Source of the DNA: Methylobacterium tarhaniae
Lineage (GTDB): Bacteria; Pseudomonadota; Alphaproteobacteria; Rhizobiales; Beijerinckiaceae
Assembly (NCBI RefSeq): GCF_001043955.1
Contig: NZ_LABZ01000003.1
Location: forward strand, 1 to 36,379
Reading direction: 5' to 3'
DNA length: 36,379 nt
Positions within the stretch are counted from its first letter, which is position 1, and every line of letters begins with the position of its first letter. Positions 1 through 7,989 of this stretch are shown here, piece after piece. Below the pieces are notes generated by a model, which searched no databases, was not told the DNA's origin, and worked only from the letters and a program-made list of their open reading frames with translations. Position numbers and translations under genes: made by a program.

Positions 1-1
1 C

Positions 2-379
2 CAGGTCGGCGGGATGATGGGAGGCCTCGGCGGCGTGATGAACACGATGGTCACCCGCTTCCAGAACACCACCACCGGGATCGCCTCCACCGAGCAGGTC
101 GGCGTCAGCAAGGTCGTCAATGTCGGGCAGACCGCGGCCGAGACCGTCGGCTTCGCCAAGAACCTCAGCGTCGGCAAGGAATACACCGTCCAGGTCGGCG
201 ACAGGATGCTCGTGCAGGTCGGCACTGAGCTGAAGATCGTCGTTGGCCAGTCCGAGCTGATCATGGACAAGGACGGTAACGTCACGATCCTGGGCGCAAA
301 TTTCAACTTCACCGCTTCAGGCCCGGTGCGGATCAACGGCAAGGTCATCGACCTGAACCTGCCCGGCGGGGCGGCGTGA
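2..379 (+). CDS. vgrG: VgrG type VI secretion spike protein, C-terminal part
   Basis: Only the last 125 or so codons lie in the window; the frame is open to the left edge. The visible protein is the C-terminal beta-prism of a T6SS VgrG: a run of short strands with recurring VG steps (VGQTAAETVG, LSVGKEYTVQVG, VQVGTELKIVVG), then a DKDGNVTILG turn and the closing stretch KVIDLNLPGG. In this family the trimeric prism forms the tip of the secreted spike, and its end carries PAAR-like effectors. The stop codon (377-379) shares its last base with the ATG of the DUF2169 gene, so translation is probably coupled. The next genes encode an adaptor and a DUF4150 effector, so this VgrG most likely carries that effector. 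The family is clear; the N-terminal gp27/gp5 domains are outside the window. Confidence 0.9.
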   Translation, partial: QVGGMMGGLGGVMNTMVTRFQNTTTGIASTEQVGVSKVVNVGQTAAETVGFAKNLSVGKEYTVQVGDRMLVQVGTELKIVVGQSELIMDKDGNVTILGANFNFTASGPVRINGKVIDLNLPGGAA

Positions 380-1461
380 TGCTGGCGCGCAACGACACGC
401 CCTTCGCGGCGATCGGCTTCGCGCAACTGCATCGCGACGGCGACCTGATGGCTTGCCTGGCGGTGCGGGCGTCGTACGGCATCGATCCAGACGGCGCCCT
501 CGCCCTCCGCGAAACGCAAGAGGTCGTCCTCGCCGACGAGCACGAGGGCGATCCCCTTCGCACCCCGCTGGTCCGGGTCGGCGACCTGATCCCGTTCAAG
601 CCGCGGGCCGACGTCACCCTGGTCGGGTCCGCTCACGCGCCCGCGGGTCGTCCGGCCACGGCCTGGACCGTCGCGCTCCGCGTCGGCGACCACGCGGCGA
701 GCCTGCGGGTGCACGGCCTCCGGGAGTGGCGGCCCGGCCTGACGCTCCTCCGGCCGACCTGGAAGCTCGGCGAGGCGGAGCCGGCGCAGACCGTCGCGCT
801 CGATTATCGCTTGGCGGCCGGCGGGCGCCACCTCGGCGATCCCGATGGGGAGGCCGATCGGCGTAATCCGATCGGTCCCGGCATCGCCCATCTCGATCAC
901 ACTCGGCCCGGCCGCGCCTTCCCGGCCCCGCAGATCGACAGCGCGGCCGCTCCCGTCGCCGGCCCCTACGACGCGCCCGAGCCGCAGGGCTTTGGGCCGA
1001 TTTCACCCTGGTGGGTGCAGCGCCAGCGGCATGCCGGCACCTACGACGCGGCGTGGAAGGCCGAGCGCCACCCGCGCCTCCCGGCCGATTTCGACTACCG
1101 CTTCTACCAGACTGCGCATCCGAGCCTGATCCTGCCGGGCTACCTGCGGGGCGACGAAGCGGTGCGGATCGAGGGCTGCCGGCCCGGCGGGGCGGTGCTG
1201 ACCTTCACCCTGCCCGCCGTGGTGCCGGTGGCCGACCATGCCTGGGACGATGGGCGGGCGGTGCGCAGCCGGCTCAACTTCGACGGGCTGCACCTCGACC
1301 TGCGTGGGGACGAGCCTCGGATCGACCTGACGTGGCGCGGCTGGATTGTCCGCTGCCCGTCCTACCTGTCCGCGACGCTCTCCCTCCTGCCCCTGGACGA
1401 AGCGCGCGGCCTGCCGGCCAGCGACGAGGCGGGCTTGAGCGAGGCAATGGCCGCGCCATGA
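379..1461 (+). CDS. DUF2169 family T6SS effector adaptor
   Basis: A protein of about 360 residues that matches DUF2169, a family found beside vgrG and PAAR-domain effector genes. Visible family features are the N-terminal AIGFAQLHRDG and VRASYGIDPDG stretches, a mid-protein PISPWWVQRQRHAGTYD segment with KAERHPRLPADFDYRFYQ, and an LPGYLRGDE segment. In Agrobacterium a DUF2169 protein is needed to load the Tde2 effector onto its VgrG, so I infer an adaptor or chaperone that binds the DUF4150 domain of the next protein. No signal peptide or membrane segment is seen, so it is probably cytoplasmic. ATG at 379 is chosen because it overlaps the vgrG stop; GTG at 376 is possible. Its own stop overlaps the ATG of the effector gene (ATGA). 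Confidence 0.88.
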   Translation: MLARNDTPFAAIGFAQLHRDGDLMACLAVRASYGIDPDGALALRETQEVVLADEHEGDPLRTPLVRVGDLIPFKPRADVTLVGSAHAPAGRPATAWTVALRVGDHAASLRVHGLREWRPGLTLLRPTWKLGEAEPAQTVALDYRLAAGGRHLGDPDGEADRRNPIGPGIAHLDHTRPGRAFPAPQIDSAAAPVAGPYDAPEPQGFGPISPWWVQRQRHAGTYDAAWKAERHPRLPADFDYRFYQTAHPSLILPGYLRGDEAVRIEGCRPGGAVLTFTLPAVVPVADHAWDDGRAVRSRLNFDGLHLDLRGDEPRIDLTWRGWIVRCPSYLSATLSLLPLDEARGLPASDEAGLSEAMAAP

Positions 1462-2660
1462 GCCTGCCGCGGGAAGGAGCGCGCGAGACCAGCCGGGGGA
1501 TCGTGGTCTCGCTTACCCCGGACGTGTGTCTGACGCCGCAAGGGGCGGCGATGGTGCCGGTCCCCTACAGCCTAGTGGCCTACCAGGACCACTCGGCGGC
1601 CAACATGGCCAATTCCGTGCGCCAGACCGGTCTGGTGACGCATGTGACAGGCTCGCTGATCACGCAGAGCTTCGGCGACGAGGCAGGCGTGGGCGGGGGC
1701 GTGACATCGGGAACGCGGGGGGCGGAATGCGAGCCGAAGACGTGGTCGTCGAGCGTGCGGGCGGAAGGGCGCAACGTGGTGCGCCACGACGACGAGTGGT
1801 GGATGAACCACCGCAACACCGTCGGCCGGCTGATCTACACCGACGACATGGGCCGGTACGCGGGGCCGCCTCCATCCAACACGCGCTATGCGATGTTGAC
1901 GACGAATGGCCCGCCGACGCGCGGTTCGGCACCGGCGGGCACGCGCTATGCATTCAGTCCGGCGCCCTGGGCGCCGGGCGTCCTCCCGAAGACGCCGCCC
2001 GCGATCCGTCCCCTGCCGCCGAGCTTTCCGAGCCCGCTGCCGCCCGACGGTTCTCGGCGCGACCCGGCGGAGCGACCGCTGCCGGAGATGTTACGACCGC
2101 TCGAGCCCTCGGCGGCTCCAAAACCGGTTCCGACGCCGAAGCCCGCTTCGGGCCCCGGCGACGGCACACGCACGACGGGACGCTGCTATGGCCGGCGGAT
2201 CTGCTTCAACCGCAATGGGTACGATACCAAGGAGTACGAGCGACAGCTTCGGATGCAGCAGGACAAGCTCAATGCGAAATCACCCCAGCAGAATGTGACG
2301 GATATCGATAACTACAATCCCGCGATGCGTAAGATTTCTGAGCCTTATCAAGAGGCAGAAAGATTGAGATACATTGCTCGCAATCAAAAATCTTTTACTG
2401 ATAAATACGGATCTGATGCATGGGAGGAGCACCTAAATAGTTTGGCAGCGTTACATAGACTCGACATGGTGGCAGGTGGCAGTGCCACCGACATCGCTGG
2501 AATGGGTAATACCAACATCAACTCGGCGATTGGTGCTGCTTGGAACAAGCCCAAAGCCGAGAGCCGCAAGAAGCAGGTACGGGATTATGCTCAAGATATG
2601 GCTGAAAAGGGATGCCCGATGCGGATTACCCTTAGTATATGTGAAAATATAGAAACATAA
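1458..2660 (+). CDS. T6SS DNase effector: DUF4150 (PAAR-like) plus Ntox15 (Tde-type)
   Basis: A 400-residue effector. Residues about 10-130 are a DUF4150 PAAR-like domain (VCLTPQGAAMVPVPYSLVAY, NSVRQTG, RHDDEWWMNHRNT). A Pro-rich linker follows (about 180-235). The last 145 residues or so look like Ntox15, the toxin of Agrobacterium Tde DNases, with the HxxD motif H333-R-L-D336 in ALHRLDMVAGG and a conserved GMGNTNINSAIGAAW stretch. By family knowledge the toxin degrades DNA in a competing cell after delivery on VgrG. The ATG at 1458 overlaps the DUF2169 stop; an upstream open stretch in the same frame is only the shadow of DUF2169. From about 2290 the DNA becomes AT-rich compared with the GC-rich front, as expected for a swapped-in toxin tip. 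The immunity gene lies 60 bp downstream. Confidence 0.87.
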   Translation: MSLPREGARETSRGIVVSLTPDVCLTPQGAAMVPVPYSLVAYQDHSAANMANSVRQTGLVTHVTGSLITQSFGDEAGVGGGVTSGTRGAECEPKTWSSSVRAEGRNVVRHDDEWWMNHRNTVGRLIYTDDMGRYAGPPPSNTRYAMLTTNGPPTRGSAPAGTRYAFSPAPWAPGVLPKTPPAIRPLPPSFPSPLPPDGSRRDPAERPLPEMLRPLEPSAAPKPVPTPKPASGPGDGTRTTGRCYGRRICFNRNGYDTKEYERQLRMQQDKLNAKSPQQNVTDIDNYNPAMRKISEPYQEAERLRYIARNQKSFTDKYGSDAWEEHLNSLAALHRLDMVAGGSATDIAGMGNTNINSAIGAAWNKPKAESRKKQVRDYAQDMAEKGCPMRITLSICENIET

Positions 2661-2720
2661 TCTGCCGCATGAATGGACGATGGGCAGTAGACTCGCCGAA
2701 GACAAAAGAGGGACTTTGAA

Positions 2721-3428
2721 ATGCCGGAACAAGACATGTTTGCCTACCTGATTCGTAAGCTGGGCGAGCCCGAGCAAGCCCGCAAGATCACTCCGGACGA
2801 GGCGGCGCGCTATGCCGGTCGCGTCCCCGACGCATTGCTGCGCTTCTGGCAGGAGCACGGGCGTGGTGCCTACCGCGACGGCACCTATTGGATCTGCGAT
2901 CCCGCTCCGTATCAGGGCCTCATCGACACCCTGTTCAAGGGTGATCCAGAGTTCGATCCAGGTCGCATGACCGCTGTCGGATACGACGCCTTCGCTCAAC
3001 TTTGGATTTGGCATGAAGATTTATACGATATAACGGTTGATTTACTGAGAAGCGATCTTTATAATCCGCCCGAATCTTCCAGATATAATGAAGATACCGG
3101 GAAAAAATTCTCACCTGATTTCTCTATCGGTACATATCTCTCGGGATTTCGTGTCTACAATCCGACTAAAGACGAGGACGGCGAGCCTCTGATGCCCCAG
3201 GCGCGCGCCCGACTGGGGCCGCTGGGCCACAACGAGGTGTACGGCTTCTTCCCCGCCCTGCAATTGGGCGGCGCGCGCCGGGCCGAGAACCTGCGTCGGG
3301 TGAGCGCCCCCGAGCACATGCTGTTCCTGGCCTCCCTCGAACCCCTCACGGTGACCCGGCTCACCGATCCCGAGCCCGGATACCCTTACGGCCGCATCGT
3401 GCCAGTCCGCCGCCTCGGCTCGCCATAG
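2721..3428 (+). CDS. Tdi-type immunity protein (GAD-like and DUF1851 domains)
   Basis: A 235-residue protein. Its first 100 residues match the GAD-like domain (FAYLIRKLGEPEQARKI, RVPDALLRFWQEHGRGAYRD, GTYWICDP), and the remainder fits DUF1851 (GPLGHNEVYGFFPALQLGG, PEHMLFLASLEPLTV). This two-domain layout is that of Tdi proteins, which neutralise Tde DNases in the producing cell. The position right after the Ntox15 effector gene agrees. The ATG at 2721 has a GAGGG sequence about 9 bases upstream. The middle of the gene (about 2995-3170) is clearly AT-rich, while both ends are GC-rich, as if an internal part had been exchanged along with the toxin tip. It should act in the cytoplasm; no signal peptide is visible. 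Confidence 0.85.
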   Translation: MPEQDMFAYLIRKLGEPEQARKITPDEAARYAGRVPDALLRFWQEHGRGAYRDGTYWICDPAPYQGLIDTLFKGDPEFDPGRMTAVGYDAFAQLWIWHEDLYDITVDLLRSDLYNPPESSRYNEDTGKKFSPDFSIGTYLSGFRVYNPTKDEDGEPLMPQARARLGPLGHNEVYGFFPALQLGGARRAENLRRVSAPEHMLFLASLEPLTVTRLTDPEPGYPYGRIVPVRRLGSP

Positions 3429-3480
3429 GGACTCGCTCGGCCTGCCGCGCGATGCCCTGTTCCAGCCGCCGGACCGGGCG

Positions 3481-4590
3481 ATGGGCTATGCCGACGACAC
3501 GCTGCCCGGCGACGACCTCGCCTCGCCGGACTACCGGAGGGCCTATTTCGCCAAGAACCACAGGAAGGACGAGAACTGGGCGCCCCCGCCGACGGCGGCG
3601 AAGCCCGCGCCGCCGGAACTGATCCCGGCCACCGACGAGGCGATCACGGTGTGCACGTCGCCGGACATGTGCCGCTCGCCGACGGCGCCGGTGCCCGACC
3701 AGGTCTGGGGCAAGGCGGACGACCAGCACAACTACTCGCCCGATGTGCGCTCGAACGGTCTGGCGATCAAGCGGCAGGACTCGGCCTTCACCCGCACCTA
3801 CGGTGACGAGCCGGGCACCGGCAAGGGCGTGAAGTCGAACACGGTGGGCGGCCGGGTCGAGCCGGTGACGTCGTCGCGGATCGTGCAGGCCAACGGCATC
3901 CCGGTGCAGCGGCATGGCGATGCCTGCGCGCTCAACCGCGGCCATTGCCCGGGCGAGTACGTGCGCGTGAAATCGACGCCGACGCACGAGCCGCCCGACG
4001 GCCGCGACGAGATGAGCAAACCCTGGTACCGGCGCTTCTGGGACCAAGCGCGGGGCAAGTCGACAAGGGGCGGGACGGCATCTGGCGCCTGGCCGAGATC
4101 CGGGACCCGAACGGCCACCACGCCACGGTCCGGCGCGACGCCGCGGGCCTGCTCCTGCGGCTCGACCGCTCGGACGGCTTCGCGCTGCTGTTCGAGAGCG
4201 ACGCACGCGGCCTGCGCGAAGCCGTGACCCTGCAGGCCCCCTCCGGCGAGACGCGCCCGCTCCTGCGCTACGCCTACGACGCGCAAGGCAACCTGACGGA
4301 GGCGCGCCCTACGGGCCGGACGGGCATACGACGACCCTCGTCCATGCCGACCGGCCGGACGGGGCGCGCCGCCACACCTTCGACGCCAACGGGCCGGCGC
4401 TCACCGAGACCGACGCGCTTGGCCGGGTGCGCCGGTTCGAGCGCGACGCTACGGCTACGACGCGCTCGGGCGTCGGGTGTGGAAGCGGCGCCTGCTGGAC
4501 GAGGCGGAGGAGGCGTGGGTGCGGGGCAAGTTCCCACATCTGGTGCGCGGCGTGGCGGCCGGAGGGCGCAGCGGGGAAGGACGTCTTCCG
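3481..4590 (+). pseudogene. decayed DUF4150-RHS effector gene
   Basis: The first 180 codons from 3481 read as a second DUF4150 PAAR-like domain (ITVCTSPDMCRSPTAPVPDQ, GDEPGTGKGVKSNTVGG, IPVQRHGDACALNRG), followed by KPWYRRFWDQARG, a segment typical of the start of RHS effectors. From about 4055 the frame breaks. RHS core pieces then appear in successive frames: DGIWRLAEIRDPNGHHATV, RYAYDAQGNLTEA, FDANGPALTETDALGRVRRF and YGYDALGRRVWK. An RHS effector of this class normally exceeds 1,000 residues, so at least two internal stretches are gone. The remnant ends near 4580-4595 in a junction with an opposite-strand helicase fragment. The original toxin tip is lost. The start is uncertain because the frame also reads plausibly upstream, with no good ribosome site at 3481. 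Confidence 0.75.
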
Positions 4591-4936
4591 GTGCGAAGGC
4601 ATAGAGATGGACTTTGCCCTCGGGGCGCTTCGTGAACGGGATCAGCCCCAGACGATCGGCCCCGGAGAGGGCGGCCCGGAGCTCGTCGGAGAGAAGAAAG
4701 GCGAGCAGGTCGCGTTTGTTCTGGTCGCCGACCCTGCTGCCGCTCGTCACGTAGAAGACGACCAGCGGTCGGCGGCGACGCGCTGACAGGGCGGCCACGA
4801 CGTCACGGGCGACCAGCGTCTTGCCCAGTCCCACCTCGTCGGCGATCAGGAACCGGCGCCTCCCGTCTTCTCGCCGCAAGGCCGCGACGGCGGCGCGTAC
4901 CGTGGTGGCCTGGAACTCCTTGGCGGTCGCGCTCAT
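4588..4936 (-). pseudogene. SNF2/DEAD-type helicase, N-terminal fragment
   Basis: About 115 codons of a helicase N-terminus. The Walker A-type motif DEVGLGKT follows ATTVRAAVAALRREDGRRRF, as in SNF2-like helicases, and PLVVFYVTSG resembles motif Ia. After KVHLYAFAPEDVLP the frame runs into the reverse complement of the RHS remnant, so the gene was cut by a deletion that joined two unrelated loci. The ATG at 4936 overlaps the stop of the upstream phospholipase-D-like gene (ATGA at 4936-4933), so the two formed an operon. Helicase plus PLD pairs occur in DISARM and related phage-defence loci. I infer a defence origin, but the missing helicase body prevents a class assignment. Confidence 0.65.
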
Positions 4937-6480
4937 GCCGGCAGGCGCTCCCCGGCCAATCGCCCGCAATTCGCCCAGCGCTCTGAGTTCCTCGTGCTGA
5001 GTTCCTCGTGGCTGAGCAGACCGTCCTGTGCGGACCGTGCGTCGCAGTAGCGATCAAACTGAGCACCGGCACAGCGGAAGCGGGCCTTGTCCGTCCCCCA
5101 TGCTCCGACGATGTTCGCAAGGGTCAGCAATTGGAGGTCGCCGTGGCGATGACGGGTTCGACGGCATACCGGTCGCACCGCCTGCCGCCGTCCCGCACGA
5201 GGGCACCGGACAGGAGCTGGCGCATCCATGCCTGGAACACGCCGAAGCCCATCGGGCTGGACAGCGCCACGGCGTCACGGCCCGGGTCCAGCGGTGGCAA
5301 GACGGGCGTCCGCTGCATCCAGCCGACGCGGCGCCGTCGGTGCGCAACTCGCACCGCAGGAGGTCGGTATGCCGGCTCGCCGGGACGTCACCCAGCGGAG
5401 GGCGCGTCGCATCCTCCGGCCAAAGCGACAAGTCTGTCGAGGCGAGACCGGCCAGCAGGCGCGTGCTGTCTGGCAGACTCGGTATCGGAGCGTCGGTCTC
5501 GACGCCGAAAGCTGGGCCGTTGCGGATGAGCCTCGGCGGCCACGCGCCGACGAGCCGCCGACGGAGGAGTTCGAGCGCCTCGCGGAGCCCCGGCTCGGCG
5601 CGCGGGGCCTCTGTCAGGTCCGCGAACGCGACAGGCGACGCCGATCCGGTGAGATGGCCCAGGCCCTCGGTGACCGCCGCTCTGCCCCTCAGCTCCGCGA
5701 GCAGTTCGGCGTTGCCTCCCTCCCAGGCCCGCGAGGTCGCGTTGGCACTGCCGACCAGGAGTGTGGCCTTGCCGTTGAAGAGCTTGGCGTGCAGCGACGG
5801 TGCCTGAGGATCTGCGTCGTCGAGGGGAGCGGGCGATGCAGCGTCGGGGGTGTCGTCAGCGACCTCGAGCGGCGGAACCGGCGCGTCGAGGAAGGGCGAC
5901 ACCACGGTGATCGCGTCGAGGGGCCCTTGCGCAGGGGCTTGCCGCATCCCGGTGCCTTCGTCGGCGACGTCGATCCGGGCCACCTCCACGCCTTCCGGCG
6001 AGAGCCAGCGCGCGGCCCCGAGCTCTACGACGATCGCATCGACGTCCAGGTCGGGGAGGCCGGATCGTCCCGCGAGCCATCGCCCGACCGTGCCGATGCC
6101 CGCGTCGCGACGCCCGCCCTTGCGCCGCCCCGTCGTGCTCTCCAGGAGCAGCCCTGCATCAAGGTCGGTCGAACGCGTCAAGTTGCGGCTGCCGAGCCAG
6201 AGACGCCACATCGTGCCCCGATCGCTTGCGTAGCGAACGAGCGCCGCCTTCGGATGCCAACTCCGATGCTCCTCGTCGTAAGGGATTCCGACGACGAACT
6301 GGTCGAGGATGCCGGCGAGCACGGGCAGCTTCGAAGGGCGAGCGATCCTGCCGCGCTGGACCATGAATCGGGTCTGTCCGCGGAGCGCCTCGACGGCCTT
6401 TGGGAAATCCGCGATGGATCCGCCGCCGTCGCCGCCGTTGCGTCCGCCGCCGGCACGGTCTGGCGACCCGCTTGCACCGC
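4933..6480 (-). pseudogene. phospholipase-D-like nuclease gene, frameshifted
   Basis: The main frame carries two HKD-type motifs of the phospholipase D superfamily. The first is WHPKAAL followed by LWLGSRNLTRS (about 6290-6150). The second is LHAKLFNGKATLLVGSANAT (about 5790-5730). In this superfamily paired HxK motifs form one active site for phosphodiester cleavage. Homology leaves the main frame near 5325, continues as GWMQRTPVLPPLDPGRD in a second frame, and switches again near 5150 to RHGDLQLLTLANIVGAWG, ending at 4933. Each switch fits loss of a single base. The 5' end is also damaged: upstream of about 6480 the sequence is a transposase remnant. The stop overlaps the helicase start. 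It is probably part of a broken defence operon; function is inferred from motifs and neighbour only. Confidence 0.65.
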
Positions 6481-6602
6481 CTGCAGCACCCCGACCCGGT
6501 GCAACTCCCGCTCGCTCATCAGGACCAGCCCCTTGGCGACCTCCCGCGCGCCGCAAAACAGGGGAGTGTGCCATTCCACCTTGGCTCAGGTGGGACATTT
6601 TA
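6470..6602 (-). mobile_element. ISNCY-like transposase remnant (N-terminus)
   Basis: The minus frame from 6579 reads MEWHTPLFCGAREVAKG, then LVLMSERELHRVGVLQAVQ and AGRQTV, before turning into unrelated sequence. The MSERELHRVxVL start resembles N-terminal helix-turn-helix segments of ISNCY/IS481-like transposases. Just upstream lies a GGGACATTTTAACTTTG stretch (6592-6608), typical of the ends of such elements. Only this tip remains, fused to the phospholipase-D-like gene. The family assignment is tentative. Confidence 0.45.
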
Positions 6603-6651
6603 ACTTTGCGCCCACACCTACGATTCGCATAAGATTAATTATGGAACTTAT

Positions 6652-6712
6652 AGCGCCTAACAGAACGGCACGATCGGGGCGGTTGGGTTTTGGGCTGGTA
6701 TGGCTCGCCCGC
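6652..6712 (+). repeat. truncated IS end (IS5-like terminus), copy 1
   Basis: The 17-mer AGCGCCTAACAGAACGG at 6652-6668 occurs again at the last 17 bases of the window (36363-36379), while the sequences to the left of the two copies differ. This is the pattern of an IS terminus. About 60 bp of element remain here before ISa begins at 6713. The IS5 label is a guess from the form of the end. Confidence 0.45.
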
Positions 6713-6774
6713 TGATCCTCCCTCGGTTTCGCGGACACCTCTGATACGCTCGTTTCGGGCGGGGAAGGTGTTTG

Positions 6775-7101
6775 ATGGCCAAGACACGACGCGAGTTCAC
6801 CCCCGAGTTCAAACGCGAGGCAGTGGCCCTGCTCGAGAGCAGCGGCCGGTCGCAGATGCAGATCGCCGCGGAACTCGGGATCCAGCCCTCCATGCTGCGC
6901 CAGTGGCGAACCGTGCTGATGGACGGCTCCCCGCAACAGCGACCCGCAGGCTTGCCGGGCTCCGCTCCTACGAGCCCTGTTGCCTCGCCGTCCGATCAGG
7001 CAGCTGAGATCGCCCGCCTGCGCCGTGAGCTCGACCGGACGCGCATGGAGCGCGACGTGCTAAAAAAAGCGATCGGCATCTTCGCGGAGATGCCCAAGTG
7101 A
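6775..7101 (+). CDS. IS3-family transposase OrfA (ISa)
   Basis: A protein of about 108 residues with an N-terminal helix-turn-helix (TRREFTPEFKREAVALLES, QMQIAAELGIQPSMLRQW) and a C-terminal leucine-zipper-like stretch (EIARLRRELDRTRMERDVLK), the usual layout of IS3 OrfA. It recognises the terminal repeats and, fused to OrfB by frameshifting, makes the active transposase. ATG at 6775 is used; TTG at 6772 is possible. The stop overlaps the orfB start. The A7 run at 7062-7068 lies just before the end. Confidence 0.9.
   Translation: MAKTRREFTPEFKREAVALLESSGRSQMQIAAELGIQPSMLRQWRTVLMDGSPQQRPAGLPGSAPTSPVASPSDQAAEIARLRRELDRTRMERDVLKKAIGIFAEMPK
7062..7068 (+). promoter_or_regulatory. A7 slippery site for -1 frameshifting in ISa
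   Basis: Seven A bases read in the orfA frame as CTA AAA AAA GCG, i.e. A_AAA_AAA_G. This is the classic -1 slippery heptamer of IS3 elements, placed about 30 bases before the orfA stop, and would yield the OrfAB fusion. It is recognised from sequence pattern; no flanking stimulator was modelled. Confidence 0.75.
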
Positions 7102-7958
7102 CGTTCGCCTTCATCGAGCAGCATGCGACCACCTGGCCGGTGCGTCTCATGTGCCGCGTGCTCGGAGTGTCCCCCAGCGGGTGCTACGGATGGCGATCGC
7201 GTCCTGAGAGCGCTCGAGCAGCATCGAACCGCCAACTCCTTGACGATGTGCAGCGGATCCACATCGGACATCAGAGGCGATATGGCTCGCCTCGGGTACA
7301 TGCGGCCTTGCGCGCGGAGGGCCGCACAGCCAGCCGCGGGCGGGTGGAGCGCCTGATGCGTCGCCATGGCATCCGGGCCTTGGCGGGACGTCGGTTCCGG
7401 CCCTGCACGACTGACAGTCGACACGACCTGCCGATCGCCTCCAACCTGCTCAAGCAGCAGTTCTCGGTCGCGTTGCCCAACCAGGTCTGGCTGGCGGACA
7501 TCACCTACCTGCCCACGGCAGAAGGGTGGCTCTACCTGGCCGCCGTCCTTGATCTCGCCACTCGCAAGATCGTCGGCTGGTCGATGCGCGACCACATGCG
7601 GACTGAGTTGACATCGGCCGTTCTGATGATGGCCACCCAACGGCAGCGACCCTCTGCCAGGCTCATCTGTCACTCGGATCGTGGCAGCCAGTACGCGGCG
7701 GAGGCTTACCGCAGGCAACTCGCCGACATCCAGGCGATACCCTCTATGAGCCGCGCCGGCTGCTGCTACGACAACGCTCCGATGGAGAGCTTCTTCCACA
7801 CCCTCAAGGTCGAACTTGTCCACCAGCGACAATGGGCGACCCGCGATGACGCTCGCCGCGACCTGTTCGCCTACATCGAGGGCTACTACAATCGACAGCG
7901 CCTCCACTCGGCTCTCGGCTACATCACGCCCGAGCAGGCCGAGCGGAACGCAGGATAA
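7098..7958 (+). CDS. IS3-family transposase OrfB (DDE integrase, ISa)
   Basis: A 286-residue DDE transposase catalytic subunit. An N-terminal HTH_21-like region (MCRVLGVSPSGCYGWRSRP, RYGSPRVHAALRAEG) precedes an rve integrase core in which the acidic triad is visible: D in WLADITYL, D in CHSDRGSQY and E in YDNAPMESFF. The C-terminus YYNRQRLHSALGYITPEQAE is typical of IS3. The start is GTG at 7098, overlapping the orfA stop, and the protein is probably made mainly as an OrfAB fusion. All catalytic residues are present and no internal stop is seen, so this copy may be active. Confidence 0.92.
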   Translation: MTFAFIEQHATTWPVRLMCRVLGVSPSGCYGWRSRPESARAASNRQLLDDVQRIHIGHQRRYGSPRVHAALRAEGRTASRGRVERLMRRHGIRALAGRRFRPCTTDSRHDLPIASNLLKQQFSVALPNQVWLADITYLPTAEGWLYLAAVLDLATRKIVGWSMRDHMRTELTSAVLMMATQRQRPSARLICHSDRGSQYAAEAYRRQLADIQAIPSMSRAGCCYDNAPMESFFHTLKVELVHQRQWATRDDARRDLFAYIEGYYNRQRLHSALGYITPEQAERNAG

Positions 7959-7989
7959 CCCCCGTGTCCGCGAAAACGGAGGAGGATCA

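Larger units (their letters stand above)
6713..7989 (+). mobile_element. complete IS3-family element (ISa), 1277 bp
   Basis: A complete element with near-identical terminal inverted repeats at 6713-6738 and 7964-7989. Both begin TGATCCTCC and end TTTCGCGGACAC, with about three mismatches over 26 bp. Between them are overlapping orfA and orfB with a programmed-frameshift signal. The flanking three bases do not match (cgc on the left, tcg on the right), so the expected 3-4 bp target duplication is not evident; this may reflect later rearrangement. A truncated second copy lies at 12761-13356. Confidence 0.88.

Noticed and set aside
453..1300. Several long open frames on both strands over the DUF2169 gene
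   Set aside because: They are high-GC shadows of the real gene, with Arg/Pro/Gly-rich products and no domain.
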